Shown here piece by piece: positions 6,542-6,811 of a stretch of DNA of 6,811 nt. The stretch's first letter is position 1. Every line of letters starts with the position of its first letter. The position numbers and the translations under genes were made by a program. This DNA comes from Flavobacteriales bacterium UBA6772 (GTDB lineage Bacteria > Bacteroidota > Bacteroidia > Flavobacteriales > UBA7430), in NCBI GenBank assembly GCA_002453265.1, contig DKGK01000101.1:1-6811 (forward strand), written 5' to 3'. A model generated the notes under the pieces. The model was not told the DNA's origin, made no database searches, and saw only the letters and a list, made by a program, of their open reading frames with translations.

Positions 6542-6811
6542 CTCTTTATGGAGCCATTTAATATTGTCAAAATAGAAAGTTGCCGTTTCTACATTTGCTC
6601 TTTTTTTAATTCCAATAAAAATCCCAAATTCATCATCTGTAGTTCCAAGATTAACTTGGTTGGTCATGTGAACATAAATTTTATTCCACACATAACTAGA
6701 GTCAATATGAAGAGCTTCAAAACGAACAATCTCTCCAGTTTCGCTAGACTTCATAGCAATTCCAACCTTAAAAGAATGATCGCATTTATAATTAAGTTCT
6801 AACATATTATC
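6539..6811 (-). CDS. Partial unknown beta-rich protein, C-terminal fragment
   Basis: I do not recognise this gene with certainty. The minus-strand frame is open from the window edge at 6811 to a TAA at 6541-6539. The two codons upstream of the first internal ATG (6805) encode Asp and Asn with no stop, so the gene most likely begins outside the window and that ATG is internal. About 90 residues are visible. They alternate polar and hydrophobic residues as in a beta sandwich, for example IVRFEALHI, WNKIYVHMT and FGIFIGIKK. The end, ATFYFDNIKWLHKE, resembles the closing strand ('FDNI') of jelly-roll domains found in secreted or cell-surface Bacteroidota proteins. No catalytic motif or membrane helix is visible, and a signal peptide or lipobox would lie off the window. 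It immediately precedes and overlaps by one base the polysaccharide-initiating transferase, so a cell-surface or polysaccharide-related role is a reasonable but unproven inference. Confidence 0.7.
   Translation of the reverse strand, partial: DNMLELNYKCDHSFKVGIAMKSSETGEIVRFEALHIDSSYVWNKIYVHMTNQVNLGTTDDEFGIFIGIKKRANVETATFYFDNIKWLHKE

Noticed and set aside
6410..6802. Plus-strand open frame of 130 codons at the right edge
   Set aside because: It is antisense to both the start of the sugar transferase and the edge gene, whose frames have family or structural support and the TAATG junction; its product shows no family signature.

Overview
The window looks like chromosomal DNA from a marine-type or environmental member of the Bacteroidota, most likely the Flavobacteriia. 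The evidence is the AT-rich base composition with A/T-ending codons, the absence of clear Shine-Dalgarno sequences ahead of most starts, and proteins that read like flavobacterial versions of their families. The assignment to this group is inference; no 16S or other definitive marker is present.

Layout. Plus strand, 1-2243: ffh (signal recognition particle GTPase) and folD (one-carbon folate metabolism) lie 11 bases apart, a probable housekeeping operon. A 190-base intergenic stretch (2244-2433) carries one weak candidate promoter. Plus strand, 2434-4157: a YbdG-type mechanosensitive channel is followed 23 bases later by a small GNAT acetyltransferase. A strong hairpin at 4173-4201 sits between the convergent units and probably terminates transcription from both sides, more strongly for the minus strand. 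Minus strand, read from 6811 down to 4221: the C-terminal part of a beta-rich protein cut by the window edge, then a WbaP-like polyprenyl-phosphate sugar-1-phosphate transferase whose ATG overlaps the preceding stop codon (TAATG), then a 3-hydroxybutyryl-CoA dehydrogenase 9 bases downstream. These three are tightly packed and probably co-transcribed.

How the genes relate. Most of the window is ordinary core metabolism and membrane biology: co-translational protein targeting, tetrahydrofolate one-carbon transfer, osmotic protection and beta-oxidation or ketone-body chemistry. The transferase begins assembly of a surface or capsular polysaccharide on undecaprenyl phosphate, so the region beyond position 6811 may hold the rest of a polysaccharide locus. 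I found no RNA gene, CRISPR array, insertion sequence, or convincing sign of an undescribed system. The points most worth following are the unrecognised protein at the right edge, its one-base overlap with the transferase, and the attachment of a CoA-dehydrogenase gene to that unit.
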